Shown in pieces: positions 38,236 to 49,584 of a DNA stretch of 64,000 nucleotides (positions are counted from its first letter, which is position 1; every line of letters begins with the position of its first letter). The stretch lies in assembly GCA_950295325.1 (NCBI GenBank), contig OX485803.1, positions 56,497,554 to 56,561,553 on the forward strand. Reading direction: 5' to 3'. A program made the position numbers and the translations under genes. This DNA is from Polytrichum commune (Eukaryota > Streptophyta > Polytrichopsida > Polytrichales > Polytrichaceae). Below the pieces are notes generated by a model. That model was not told where the DNA came from, did no database searches, and saw only the letters and a list, made by a program, of their open reading frames with translations.

Positions 38236-39244
38236 GTTAGTATGCACATTGAAGAATATGATATAACTTAGTTGATAAAAATAAAAATCTTGGCAAAAAA
38301 TATAGAAATACGTAAGACCGAATGGTAACCCACACTAATTAGACAAAATAGTGTACTTGTGGCCCATACTAATAGGACAAGTTGGTTTAGTGGAGTATCT
38401 ATGCTTCTCAAAATTCTTAATTGCTAGCCTTGAGGAATGGGCCAATTAGAGTAGAGGCACCCATAAATGATCACTTAAGTCATTTTGCGCCATGTTTGGA
38501 GAAGTATAAGGCGGTGTAAAAAAATTCCCATATGGGAAGATAGAAATCGAGAGGACTGCATGTTTTTTGGACAATTTTATTCCTTAAATTGTAATTATTG
38601 TGAATTTTTTAAGCCAAAAGTTGGTCCGAACATATTACCAATGTCTAGAGTTTACTATAATCACTCATTTGAACTGCTCATTCCTCCTCACTTTAGCACT
38701 CAAAACTAGGACATGTGTCATGTCATTATTGGTTTCGGCATGATCAAATTTCAATCCCAACCTAATCAAAATTCCGGTATCCTATACAATCCACCCTTGA
38801 TAAGCATTACCCTAATAAGTGTTGAAGTTGCATATGTGTTAAGAAACATTGCACTCCGTAAAAAAAACTCCAAAATATAAAATAGTAAGTGTTAACTATT
38901 AATTGTTAAAAGATTAAAAAAAATAAGAATTGCTCTCCTCTTCAATGAATTCATCTCAATAAGTAATAACTTGGATGAAAGTGAGGCTACGAAATTTTAT
39001 AACTTGGATGACATTATTGTCACATCCATACATCATGCACACAACCACTTTTAAATGTATTGTTGGTTAGCAAATATGCTTGGAGTCCAATTTGCTCGGA
39101 GTTACTACATCAACAATCTTGAATTGTTGGAGACATAGATGTATTCTTTCAAGGTTTTTTTGATAATATGGAGCTAAGAAGGCATCCTTGAGAGATAGAG
39201 AAGCTCAGGAAGCAATACAGAATGAAAGAGTTGGAAGAAACTAC
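38236..39244. other. spacer between the two family C MITEs
   Basis: AT-rich, no exon or bounded repeat recognised. Confidence 0.4.
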
Positions 39245-39246
39245 TA

Positions 39247-39621
39247 TACTAAATATGATATGTAGTGTCATATGGTATTTAATGTCACTAAGGTAACTTT
39301 TCGGATGACACTTCTTATGAATAAATGAACAAATATTGTTATGGATAATGGATGAGTTCATCCATTGGCCAAATCCCTCCCTTCTCTTGTCAGCAACTTT
39401 TGATGAAATATTGTCATGGATGATTCAAATTTGGATGTAAAATCACTTCATAAGTGACAATAATTGCAACAACTGTAAATGTACAATCCCCCCCAAAAAA
39501 ATCACAAGGAAGGACAAACAATGTTGGGTTAACATTCAATGTTGGTGACACTATACCATAGTATAAAATTAGTATTGAGCAAAAGAAATAGAATTGGTGA
39601 CACTAATTATCATATCTAGTG
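39247..39621 (+). mobile_element. MITE family C, copy 2 (TA TSD)
   Basis: It has the same orientation and interior as 37875-38233. The left end is TACTAAATATGATA and the right end TATCATATCTAGTG, both flanked by TA. Its end symmetry is better than in copy 1. Confidence 0.8.
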
Positions 39622-39623
39622 TA

Positions 39624-40297
39624 CCTTACTAGAGCAATTGGCATTGGTATCTAAAAGAGAGTGAAAGTGGGGCCATCATGAATGCACATAAGTTCATTAA
39701 CTATGAACTAGAATTTGATCTAAACCATCCTTACATACCTAATGAGAAGGAAATTATAAGTCTGCTTGATAGAGGAGGTGGCAACTAACAATGAGCCCAC
39801 TGAAGAAGTCGACAATGTGCAAATTAGTGATGCAGTGGTAGATAAAATAAGATTCAAGGATAATGAAAGTGCATTAGTGACCTTGAAATAATTTTTGGAA
39901 CAAAGACCTACATATGTTACACCTTTCATCCAGAGCATTCAAACACTTCAAAAAGAAATAAGATCTTAACGTGCCAAAGAATATCATTGAACCTCTCTAG
40001 ATTCATTCTTCCATTATGCTTAGATGTATGATGGCATTTAAATCTCATGTATTTTCATCCTTTATTTACACAAGTGTTCTTTTTAAAATTCCAGCGTCAC
40101 ATAAGTGTGATAAGTTTCCTTACTCCAAATTGTCAATGGATATCGAAGTTGGACTGTAGATTGCCAACGAAGTCTTGATGAGGAATAGGTGCCTCTACTA
40201 TAACAACACAATCACAAGTGACCACACCACACGACTAAAGTTAAGCCAATTTCTCACGAAGTTTGCTATGCATGGCCACAGTGGCAACCGGGCATCC
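39624..40297. other. spacer, no gene recognised
   Basis: AT-rich. Short frames with protein-like wording occur around 39650-39970 on the plus strand but are broken by stops, and no family is recognised. A decayed gene fragment is possible. Confidence 0.35.
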
Positions 40298-40300
40298 TAA

Positions 40301-40796
40301 TGCCCCCTTCCCACCTTACTTTAGCTAAGACTAAAAGTTGGTTCTCACAACCTGGCCTTCACACCATTGACATTATCTAGTGCCGAGCTTAAAAGTGGAG
40401 GTTTTAAGTCTCAAGCACCAACCCTCCCATCGGTACCTAAACATGAGGCAAGAATATAGGACCTTTAAAAGTGCCGCCTCCCGCCCTTGTGATTGGTTGC
40501 TTTTTAGTCTTAGCTATGAGGGCATGAGAAGCTTCATTAACAAAAAACCGATGGTAAGATAGTTGAGTAGTAAGGCATTTGGGGATGGGACAAGAACTAC
40601 CCAACATGTCATTGCTTGGTAGATCAAACCATGAACATGTGTGAAAGCTACTTAACTAAAACCTACTTGAAAATTTCCGGAGCAAGTTCTTGTAGGTGCA
40701 TTGGGATAGCCGGATGCCTCCGCCATAACCGAAGGAGCTTTACCCGTTTTCTAAGAAATACTTTGATTATTTGGTAAAGTCATGTGGGAAGGGGCA
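40301..40796 (+). mobile_element. MITE family B, copy 1 (TAA TSD)
   Basis: The ends are TGCCCCCTTCCCACCTTACT and GTCATGTGGGAAGGGGCA, flanked by TAA at 40298-40300 and 40797-40799. The 3-bp TAA duplication again fits PIF/Harbinger. Copies 2 (42619-43128) and 3 (55999-56529) are inverted relative to this one and share the whole interior. A ~60-codon frame recurs in all three. Confidence 0.85.
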
Positions 40797-40799
40797 TAA

Positions 40800-41300
40800 G
40801 TGGACTTATAAAACCGGGGGGAGAGTGGGGGGGGGGGGGGCTATGGCCACATGGCTTGTCCCTATTGGTGCACTAAAAATAACTTCAAGCCAATTGGTGA
40901 GGCCGACCAATTGACCAGGAAGTGTGGTCTTGGGTACTTTGGAGGTTGAGTTCCAGAAATTAAGCTGAGTTACATACCTATTTATGTTTGGGGTCGGCGA
41001 GTCCTCGGGACGGCCTTTGTCATTTCTAACGTCCACGCTTTTGGAATCTTACCCCCCCCCCCCCCTTTCGGTTTTTGGGAGGCTTGTCATACATAAGGTA
41101 TGGATGCATTAAAGTGACACTTCCAGCTTATAATATGGTTTCAAGAGTGTGGAAATAATCAAATAAATCTCAGAGAAGTACAGTACACTCGATGCGTTAA
41201 ATCAAGACAAATAATTGGGAAAGGTGAAAAATGCAGCCACTGTCAAATAAGACATCGGCAGTCTGTTAAAACAACGGCGCCCCGGGGGGGGGGGGGGGGC
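40800..41300. other. spacer with poly-G and poly-C runs
   Basis: G run near 40829-40841, C run near 41051-41064, and a long G run at about 41284-41307 beside the palindrome. No coding signal. Confidence 0.45.
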
Positions 41301-41307
41301 GGGGGGG

Positions 41308-41783
41308 CCGCGTCAATGAGGCGCGGATTAGGGAGCCGGGCCTGTGGGCGGCTCCCACAATCTGAGCCGCTCACTTGGTAACATTCATCCAACGGTTGAA
41401 AAAATCCTAGGTGGCGGGCGCCCATGGTCGGGCACGGGTCCCCAACGCGGGCGGGCATGCAAGGTCCGGCACGGGTCCCGGAACGCAGCTCCCAATTAAC
41501 TGCGGTCCAAATTAATTGATGTCCAAATTAATTGATGCCAATTAATTCTAATGCCCTCTCCTCACTTGACATCAATTAATTTGGACCGCAGTTAATTGGG
41601 AGCTGCGTTCCGGGACCCGTGCCGGACCTTGCATGCCCGCCCACGTTTGGGACCCGTGCCCGACCATGGGCACCCGCCACCTAGGATTTTTTCAACCGTT
41701 GGATGAATGTTACCAAGTGAGTGGCTCAGATTGTGGGAGCCGCCCACATGCCTAGCTCCCTAATCCGCGCCTCAGTGACGCGG
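41308..41783. mobile_element. large palindrome (fold-back element), two 215-bp arms
   Basis: The left arm (41308-41522) starts CCGCGTCAATGAGGCGCGG; the right arm (41569-41783) ends CCGCGCCTCAGTGACGCGG. The arms are near-perfect inverse copies through GGCTCCCACAATCTGAGCC, GGTGGCGGGCGCCCATGG and CAATTAACTGCGGTCC. They are separated by a 46-bp loop. G runs of the same strand flank both outer ends (41284-41307 and 41784-41801), possibly the target. It is far more GC-rich than its surroundings. Fold-back elements of this size occur among Mutator-like and other DNA transposons; the class is not clear. Confidence 0.9.
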
Positions 41784-41834
41784 GCGGGGGGGGGGGGGGG
41801 GCTCTACCACAACAACCTAAGGTGATACACCTTA

Positions 41835-42292
41835 AACTCCGTAATATCAACCCCCGTAATGTCACACACTCTCTAATATCATGAAACCCTAGGGAACGGA
41901 TGTTCATAATTCAAATCTCACTCCTTATTGTCACATTTTTCTCCCTTATATCATGGAATTTGTCATTAATGCAAACCACCCAAGAAGTCAACCCACACCC
42001 TCACATTGCACCATGTGTCAACATGTGGAGTGTCATCTTCTTCTTCTTCGTATGCCACTTGTTGAATGTTGGTGCATGCGTCCCCCACATCACCCAGGAA
42101 GGCCAAGTGGAGTGGACCACACTAACGTAAGTGACGGGAGAACGAATGCAAATTGTCCTCACATCTCCTTTCTGTTATTCCATACTGTCACATGCTACAC
42201 TAATCCTATATTATCATACATCCATGTTAACGCTACAAAACTCCGTAATATCACGTGCACTTTGGCCACCACATGTGTGATATTACAGAGTT
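41835..42292. mobile_element. MITE family F (TA TSD)
   Basis: The left end AACTCCGTAATATCA and right end TGATATTACAGAGTT are near-perfect inverses, flanked by TA (41833-41834 and 42293-42294). A second ACTCCGTAATATCA copy lies inside near 42238. This fits a Tc1/mariner-type MITE. The 130-codon frame across it is not a convincing gene. Confidence 0.7.
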
Positions 42293-42618
42293 TAGATTGT
42301 AAGGGTTTAATTCTAGCCCCTTTGACAAGCCTGGTTTGGCCTTAGACAGTAGCTAAACATGCCCCACATTTGAGTTGCATGACTCCTCCTTGCGGTTACA
42401 TGCTAGCCTACTTCTCACTAGTCTGGCCTTCCAAAAGTGTTACCACTAGGTAGTTGGCTAACCACCATGTGCCCACGTATAACATCTTCCATTATATCAC
42501 GGTTAATTAGCTGCTTGTTGCCGCAAGCCTAAAGCCGTCACTAGCTCCACCCTTGGCCATTTACCACCTTTAAAACCCCCACTTGAACTTTGAGTGAACA
42601 AATGGGTTAACTTGTTTA

Positions 42619-43128
42619 TGTTCCCTCCCCACCTAAATTTACCAAATAACCAAAGTATTTCTTAAAAAACGGGTAAAGCTCCTTCGGTTATAGCAGAGGC
42701 ATCCGGCTATCCTAATGCACCTACAAGAACTTGCTCCGGAGATTTTTCAAGTAGGTTTTAGTTAAGTAGCTTTCACACATGTTCATGGTTTTATCTACCA
42801 AGCAGTGAATGTTGGATAGTTTTTGTCCCATCCCCAAATCCCTTACTACTCATCTATCTTACCATCGGTTTTTGTTAATGAAGTTCTTCATGCCCTCATA
42901 GCTAAGACTAAAAAGCAACCAATCACAAGGGCAGGAGGCGACACTTTTAAAAGTCTTATATTCTTGCCTCATGTCTAGGTACCAATGGGAGGGTCGGTGC
43001 TTGAGGCTTAAAACCTCCACTTTTAAACCATGCCACGTCATTTGCCAACTAGATAATGTCGATGATGTGAAGGCCGTGATTTTAGAACCAACTTTTAGGC
43101 TTAGCCAAAGTCACGTGGAGAGGGGGCA
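42619..43128 (-). mobile_element. MITE family B, copy 2 (TTA TSD)
   Basis: Inverse of the 40301-40796 copy. The ends are TGTTCCCTCCCCAC and GTGGAGAGGGGGCA, flanked by TTA (42616-42618 and 43129-43131). The left end carries more substitutions. Interior landmarks such as GCACCTACAAGAACTTGCTC are shared with copies 1 and 3. Confidence 0.85.
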
Positions 43129-43131
43129 TTA

Positions 43132-45674
43132 AGTTAGTTGCCTATGGTTGCCATAACTAGCAACTCTTGAAGCTTGAGGATCTTGACTTTTCCTCTACCG
43201 AGATCCTCGGTACCCACACCTTTGAACACCTTCACTCTTCAATAATTTGGATGTGCATGTCCATTATAAGGGGCAAGGGTCTTCAACACACATTAGGGGA
43301 GTTTGTGGTTTTTTTTCTTTTTTCTAAATGGTGGTTTTCTGGGTTATGGGTTAGTTTGTTGGTACGGGGTATAGAAATCATGTTCAACAATTTTAATAGC
43401 AAATCTAAAACTCATAAGTTCAAATTATCTTAAATTGGCTTGAACTTTCATAGTGATCATAAGTTTTGTTGTCTCCAAAGAAAGTCCTTCATAAACTAAT
43501 ATGTGACAAACCACCAACAAGACATCACGCCTTCAAGGCAACATCTCCTAAACTTCAACAAACACCTATCAACAACCTATGAAGAGAATGAGGTAAGGGT
43601 GTGATCATTTGAAAAATAACCACCTCCAAACATCTATGAAATGCCTCATGTTGTAAATACACAAAATCATGGAGTAATTACCTACCTCGAATTGTTGTAG
43701 TTGAGGTTTGTAAGCCCCACTTAGTGCATGCATAAGTATTGTGTTGTTGCAAAGGGATAAAGCTTTCCTCTCTCTGCTACTAGGGAACATTGTACAACTA
43801 ATGACATCAATTGTGCAGTTTTTTATGACTTTACTACAATTGGCATGCATTGCAATTGCTATAACGATGGCAACAATGCCACTACTAATCCAACTGCCAA
43901 GGATAACTAGTAGGCTCCACCTCACAATTTGCAGATTTTACTAGCAACTATGTTGTTGATATCACTAGCCCTAGGGAGATACCACTTTACAAACCTGTGA
44001 GGGAAGACAACATTTTTTTGTTACTTTTAATATACCTTGCACATATATGAGATGATGTGATTTTTCATGATATCTTCTTTTTGAGGTTGGTTTTGGAAGC
44101 AACTTTGAATTAATGGAACACCCAATATGCAACATAATAATCTTTAGAGATGATGCCTATCATATGAATTAATAACACTCGAAATATGTATTGGATTATG
44201 CCGCACATACTCGTGAATCCCACAAACCAACCCACATGAGTTGAATAATGTTATATTTATATTTTTCATTAAAATATATGTTATTCATTGGGAAATTTGC
44301 AATGATTTTAATCTGGGTTTGGCACACTAATTATCCCAATTATGCATGTGATACTAAATCATGAAACACACATTATTTTATCAAGTCTCAAATCTAGCAA
44401 GGGCTAAAAAATTTACCGAGTGATACTAAATTCATGAACACATGCTCATTTACCATACATTTCAACAAAATTAGTGTGTGCTCCAAGGTGCTTGTAAAGT
44501 GATAAAATTAAATTAAAAATTAAAAACACAAACACAAACACAAACACAAACACATGCTTGTCAGTGAACAATGCCATGATGGATAGTGTCGTACATTTAG
44601 TGAATCATGTTGCTATGAAGAGTATTTTTAATGGATAGTGCCGAGATGAATATTGCTTCCTACAGTTTTTAGTGGCACTAATTTCATAGCATAAAGAAAT
44701 TGAGTATCACTTCACTAATATCCCACACATAATTAGCCCTCTCTCACTACATTATTTATGGTATTTAGTGTCACATGCGTAATAGTGTCACTTACCCTAT
44801 TTTGAGGCATATGATAGGTTAAATTGATGATTAGCAACTTCACAATAATTGTCACCTCATGACACTTGGCATTTAAGTGTGATTAATATATCTCGGCATG
44901 AACATGTTCACAATGGTGGTATGAGGTGCATGCCTGTGTCACACAATGGTCTACAAGTTGACTAAAATGTACACAAATGACACTCGCCATTAGTATGTTG
45001 AAGAGTATCTTCCTCTTGCATACTAAAATGTAAACTCTTGCCATTAGTATGCTCAAAAATATCTCCCCTTTGCATACTAAATGCAAGATTACCATCTAAC
45101 GTATCCCAACATGCTACTCTAAATGTCATAATGTAGACTATTTTTTTTACTTAAAAAGTTTACTTATGTTGACGAATGAAATCATATTGACCATTAGTGG
45201 TGTGACACTTTAAGACCCCTAGGCATCTAGTTTAGGCCCTTTGCACTATAGTGTATGTGATAATAAATATGATAAACGGTATATTGTTCTCCCACTTTAG
45301 TATAACACGTTTGGGAAACAAAAAAACGTTGTATTATCGAAGTGTCATCTTCTCATTAATATGACAAATGGCGCAGAGTTGTCGTATTATTGAGGGAATT
45401 AAAAAATCTAAGTAATATGAGCTTAAAAATATATACAACAGGTTTAAGCAATATAGATGGTATGAAATAATAACTTATAACTTCAAAATAATACAAATAT
45501 TCTCAAGAACTCTTGAAATAGGAGTCCAAAGATCTCTGGTGTTGTCTACCCAAGTTAGCAATTATCATCTTATCTAAATTCCCTACTAACTAATAATTTC
45601 ATTAACATTAAAATACAAAGAGTTCTCTAATAAGAAACTAGACAACATTGATGCATGACGTTTAGCATCAAGAT
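43132..45674. other. intergenic DNA, no gene recognised
   Basis: AT-rich with short chance frames. It includes an (AAACAC)n-like microsatellite at about 44522-44554. Fragments near 44700-44800 (TTTAGTGTCACATG) resemble family C ends, but no complete element was found. A stretch at about 45270-45430 (GTATTATCGAAGTGTC) weakly resembles about 53060-53210, suggesting an old shared repeat. Confidence 0.4.
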
Positions 45675-47142
45675 TGTCGCAACCCTTGCTAGAGCCCCTT
45701 AACAATCTTGGTCATTTTTTAATTCTAACAAGGGTCACGAGCGCTAACCCTTTGCATTCCGCCATGCGCATGATTAGCTCCCCATACTGCGGACCTCTTA
45801 GCCCATAGGAGGGGAACCAACCCTTAATCGGGACTCACCCCTTAATCGGTAGCCAATGGTAAGATGTGGACTTCCATCCATGGAAGTCCAATCTTAAGTT
45901 AATCATCGCGTTCCTGGAGCAACACAATAACAACCCGAACTATACTTGGCAATTATACTTGGCAACTATGCTCTCATGTTGGACCAATGCCCGTGGAGGT
46001 CGTGCCGTTTAGCCTCGGGTGGGTTTGGCTGGCCACATTGCCTAACCCATATAAGCCTCTAGGACTTTAGGCAGGGCCCCCACCCCACCGTCAAGAAACC
46101 TTTTGTCTCACTACCAAGAGTTGGGGCCAAATAAAGATTTTATCTTAGCCGCTGGGGCTGGAAGCTCCCAACAACTTCTTAACATCATAACTTCTTTGTA
46201 TGATCTCTGATGCTAACATCCAACCACTTCGTCGTCATCTACATTTCACGTAGATGCTGATGGACTCCTCACTTGCCACATTCGGACAAGCATTGAGGAC
46301 GTTATGCATGTTAAAACCTTGCCAATCCCGGGCGCCACTCCCAGGCCACTACTGTACCAGGGCGCTGTCATGGGATAGTGCCCCACTCAAATTGCCATGT
46401 CTCCTAGCTCACACCTCCGATTGAGGTGTTCTTGAGCATTCTAGAATTGGCATGTCATAAGCTACACATACCTCATGGTCTTACCATCGTGACTCTTGGT
46501 TTTTGTGGGTGGGAGGCGTTCCCAACGACCGGGCCCCTCACCCACACTAGGATCACTTGGGCCCCCTCACCAATGGCACCACAAGTCCCAAGTGTCACTC
46601 CGGTGTCCCCCTTGTGCTCATGGTGTTTTGGGCACTTCTCATGAAGATGTGAGAGATAAAAATACTGGTGATACTATATCACCCATGTATAAGATAGCAT
46701 ACTAGGCATGAGGCAACGATCGTGTGTCACTGCAGCTTAAATACCAACCACCATTAACAAATACAACTAAAACATAACAAAAACATACATAAATAATACA
46801 CCTCGATAGAGAAGGAAGAGAGTCAAACCCTTATAAGAGCTCTAATTCTCTCTTCAAATGCGCACAATGAATCAAATTATCTCTCACTCCACCACGGGAG
46901 AATCCAAGAGTATAAGTAAGGGGAGAAGAACTCAAGATTTATTGCAAAAACATGTAATTTTCACCTCACACAAGCTCTCTTCATACATTCACTCACAAAG
47001 CTTGACTTGGCAAAAATGCAAAGCCAAAGAGGAGGCTTCTCACTTAAAAATATCTCTCCAATTTTTAATATTCATCCATCCAAATCTAAATGCATGAAAT
47101 CCCACATGTAAGGTGCATTCAATAACGCCGCATACTGTGATA
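45675..47142 (+). repeat. RepA dispersed repeat, copy 2
   Basis: The proximal block (about 45675-46640) matches copies 1 and 3. The distal block (about 46805-47142: TCACTCCACCACGGGAGAATCCAAGAG through GCCGCATACTGTGATA) matches only copy 3. Between them, 46706-46805 (CGATCGTGTGTCACTGCA) recurs as a direct repeat at 47157-47252, just past the copy. Start TGTCGC and length suggest an LTR or a non-autonomous LTR element, but I did not find a clean CA end or a target-site duplication. Confidence 0.7.
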
Positions 47143-47252
47143 ATTATCGTGTAAATAACGATCGTGTGTCACTGCAACTCAAGTACCAACCACCACTAGC
47201 AAATACAACTAAAACATGACAAACACACACATAAACAACACACCTCTACATG

Positions 47253-49575
47253 CCCCCCCTTAGCTGACTATAGAGTTCCGGCAAGCAGCTAGGCCCAATC
47301 CCAATTCAAATGGCATAAATAATGAAGAATCGCTCTGCAACCAACGAATGTGGTGAATGTTATTCCAAGGAATTGTAAGTTGGGTGCACTGTGAGTCCCA
47401 TCCTTAATTACCTCTGATGTTTGGCCATTAGATTCCAAAGAATTAAATCCGCCGTCTCACGTTTGATCGCGTCTCTAAACTATAACTCATCATTTTCCAT
47501 TTGGGCATGTATAACACGATAAAAGTTGTACATCATCATTGAGTACGACTAGTGGAAGCACCAGGTACCGAAGATCCTCGATAGTGAGGACAACTCCACT
47601 GTCCAGATGGTAGAAAAGTCAAGGGTGGCCTCAAGGATGTTATGTGCCAACCACGTTAACAATGATAACACAAGAGCATAGTAACTGCTCATTTCTTCTC
47701 CCCACACACAAAACATAAAAGATCCTCTGGCACGACGGCCAATTCATGATGAATTGTACCCTCGATGGGTAGATGATATGAGACATAATTTTTGGAATGT
47801 TCACAACATTCCTAGCCATCATTATCTTCCAACAACCACAAACTACTCGGCAACACCTCCTTCATCCGAAGGATAGTGTGTCCTGCCCTAACATTCAATG
47901 TCATGGACGCCTCATGCTGGAGATAGAGATAATAACCATGCCAAAATCTCCGCAACTGAGGTCGGTAATCACCACTACGAATGCGCGCATAACATAATGT
48001 GTCACGATGTTGAGAAATAGACAAATTTTCAATAGCCATAGGCATGGCAATTTGGAAGAATTAAGCCCGCTCTTGCAAACACTCTACCCAAATGTTTGGG
48101 TCATCCAAGTCCACAACAGGAGCTGGTTTTTCCCAAATAGAACTCATGAATATAGGCTCATGTCCATACAACAATTGGTGCGGGCTGTAGGATGCCAATG
48201 AGGCTTACCTACTAAATTGATAGCCCATAGCAATCCAAGGCAGCATAAGGTCCCAATTCCGGTGGCTCCCCCGAAGAAATCCATATTTCCTTAAGCCACA
48301 CTTGGTCGTCTGAACAACCCGTTCAGCCAAGCCATCCGCCTCCGGGTGATCCCATGAGGTGGTACAGTGATCTATGAGGACCTTAGTGCACAACTCCTCA
48401 AAAACACCGAGGAACTCCCTCCCTTGGTCCATCAATACCTCAGCCGGTGCTCCAAAACGTACCAACACATGATCTAAAAAGGCTACCGCAGCCAACTCTG
48501 TAGAGTTTTAGGGTAGAGCAGCAAACTCAATCCACTTGCTAAAATGCTCCACCATTACCAATACACACTTTGCTCCATGTGGTGTGACAACCAAGAGTCC
48601 TACGAAGTCCAATGACTAGTGGTAGCCAATCCCATGATAGGTAAGGATTGTAATTGAGGTGACAAATTGTTGAAGCTAGACCTGACCCGGTTACAAACTT
48701 CACACCTCCCGACATAAGCATCTATTTGTTGATACATACCAACCCACCAATATTGGCCCCACAACATCGAATGTGTCTTGCGTATGCCAAAATGGCCAAG
48801 TTCCTCGTGCACTTGTCACACCAAAGAGTCCCTCTGATTTGGTCTAGGGACAATACGCCTTGTCCCATCCGACCACAATCGAAATAACAAACCGTTCTCC
48901 CATTGGAATTTTGTTATTCGATGTCCAATCCGATCCCTTTCCATTGCCGAGATAGACAAGGAAAATGTTCCCTGTATAAACTTATGCAATACAGAAATAT
49001 CCTCCCATATATCCGCAATAGCTTGAGGTCAATCAGTTTCATCATCCGAGCCCTGCATAAAAATCTCAACAACTTTGCTAGAAAATAAAGTGAGGTAAGC
49101 AGCCGCATGCCAACCTGGAACCGCCTCTCAATCACAATTCCCATGCCAACTGGCCCTAGTCAAGTCCTCATCCGAAGGACTTGAATTATGTGAGAATCCA
49201 TTTGCATCCAAGTTGGTAATTTCAGCACGGTGTATCACCTCAAAGTTGTACTCCTGGAGCAATAAAACCCACCTGGCGAGCTTGCCAATAAGTTTATCCG
49301 ACTTTATGAGCCACTGTAAGGGTTGATGGTCAGTCACCAAAGTAAAGCGCTAACCATAGAGGTATGGCTGGAAATGGGTAAAAGCCCACACCGTTGCCAA
49401 AGCTTCTCCCTCACATGACGAATAATTATACTCCGTAGTATTGTTGCTTCATAAAGCATAAGCAACAACATACTCCTGGCCAGAGTCATCCCTCTGAGTG
49501 AGAACTGCTCCCAAATCCAATGAACTCCAGTCTATATGCAACTAGAAGAATTTGGATACATATGGACTTATCAGT
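47253..49575 (-). pseudogene. Ty3/gypsy remnant: RNase H, integrase, PHD finger (minus strand)
   Basis: Read on the minus strand from 49575. The RT/RNase H junction (HIDWSSLDLGAVLTQRD, then TDHQPLQWL and ARWVLLLQEYNFEVIHRA) is followed by the integrase zinc region (HEELGHFGIRKTH...C-x2-C, 48812-48690). The integrase core follows (about 48570-48205: VEHFSKWIE, MDQGREF, ADGLAERVV). A basic C-terminal region (48045-47812) leads into a PHD-type zinc finger (47715-47581). Stops and frameshifts are scattered throughout, the first integrase Asp is Glu, and the PHD finger has lost two Cys ligands, so it is dead. Domain order RT-RH-IN is diagnostic of Ty3/gypsy. No protease, gag or 5' half is present on this strand. 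Confidence 0.9.
47581..47715 (-). other. degenerate PHD finger at the end of the gypsy integrase
   Basis: The minus-strand frame reads CFVCGEKK, a stop, then LLCYHC, a stop, RGWH, LRPPLTFLPSGQWSCPHY. Spacing and the RGWH and GQWSCP strings match a PHD finger (Cys4-His-Cys3). Of eight ligands, six are kept; the Cys after His is Ser and the last Cys is Tyr. Chromatin-reading domains next to integrase can steer integration, as chromodomains do in chromoviruses. Confidence 0.7.
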
Positions 49576-49584
49576 GAAGCATAC

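Noticed and set aside
40380-40562. A ~60-codon frame conserved in all three MITE B copies (also 42859-43041 and 56238-56420)
   Set aside because: The DNA itself is conserved along the whole element, frame included, and the peptide has no family match. Conservation is explained by common descent of the MITE.
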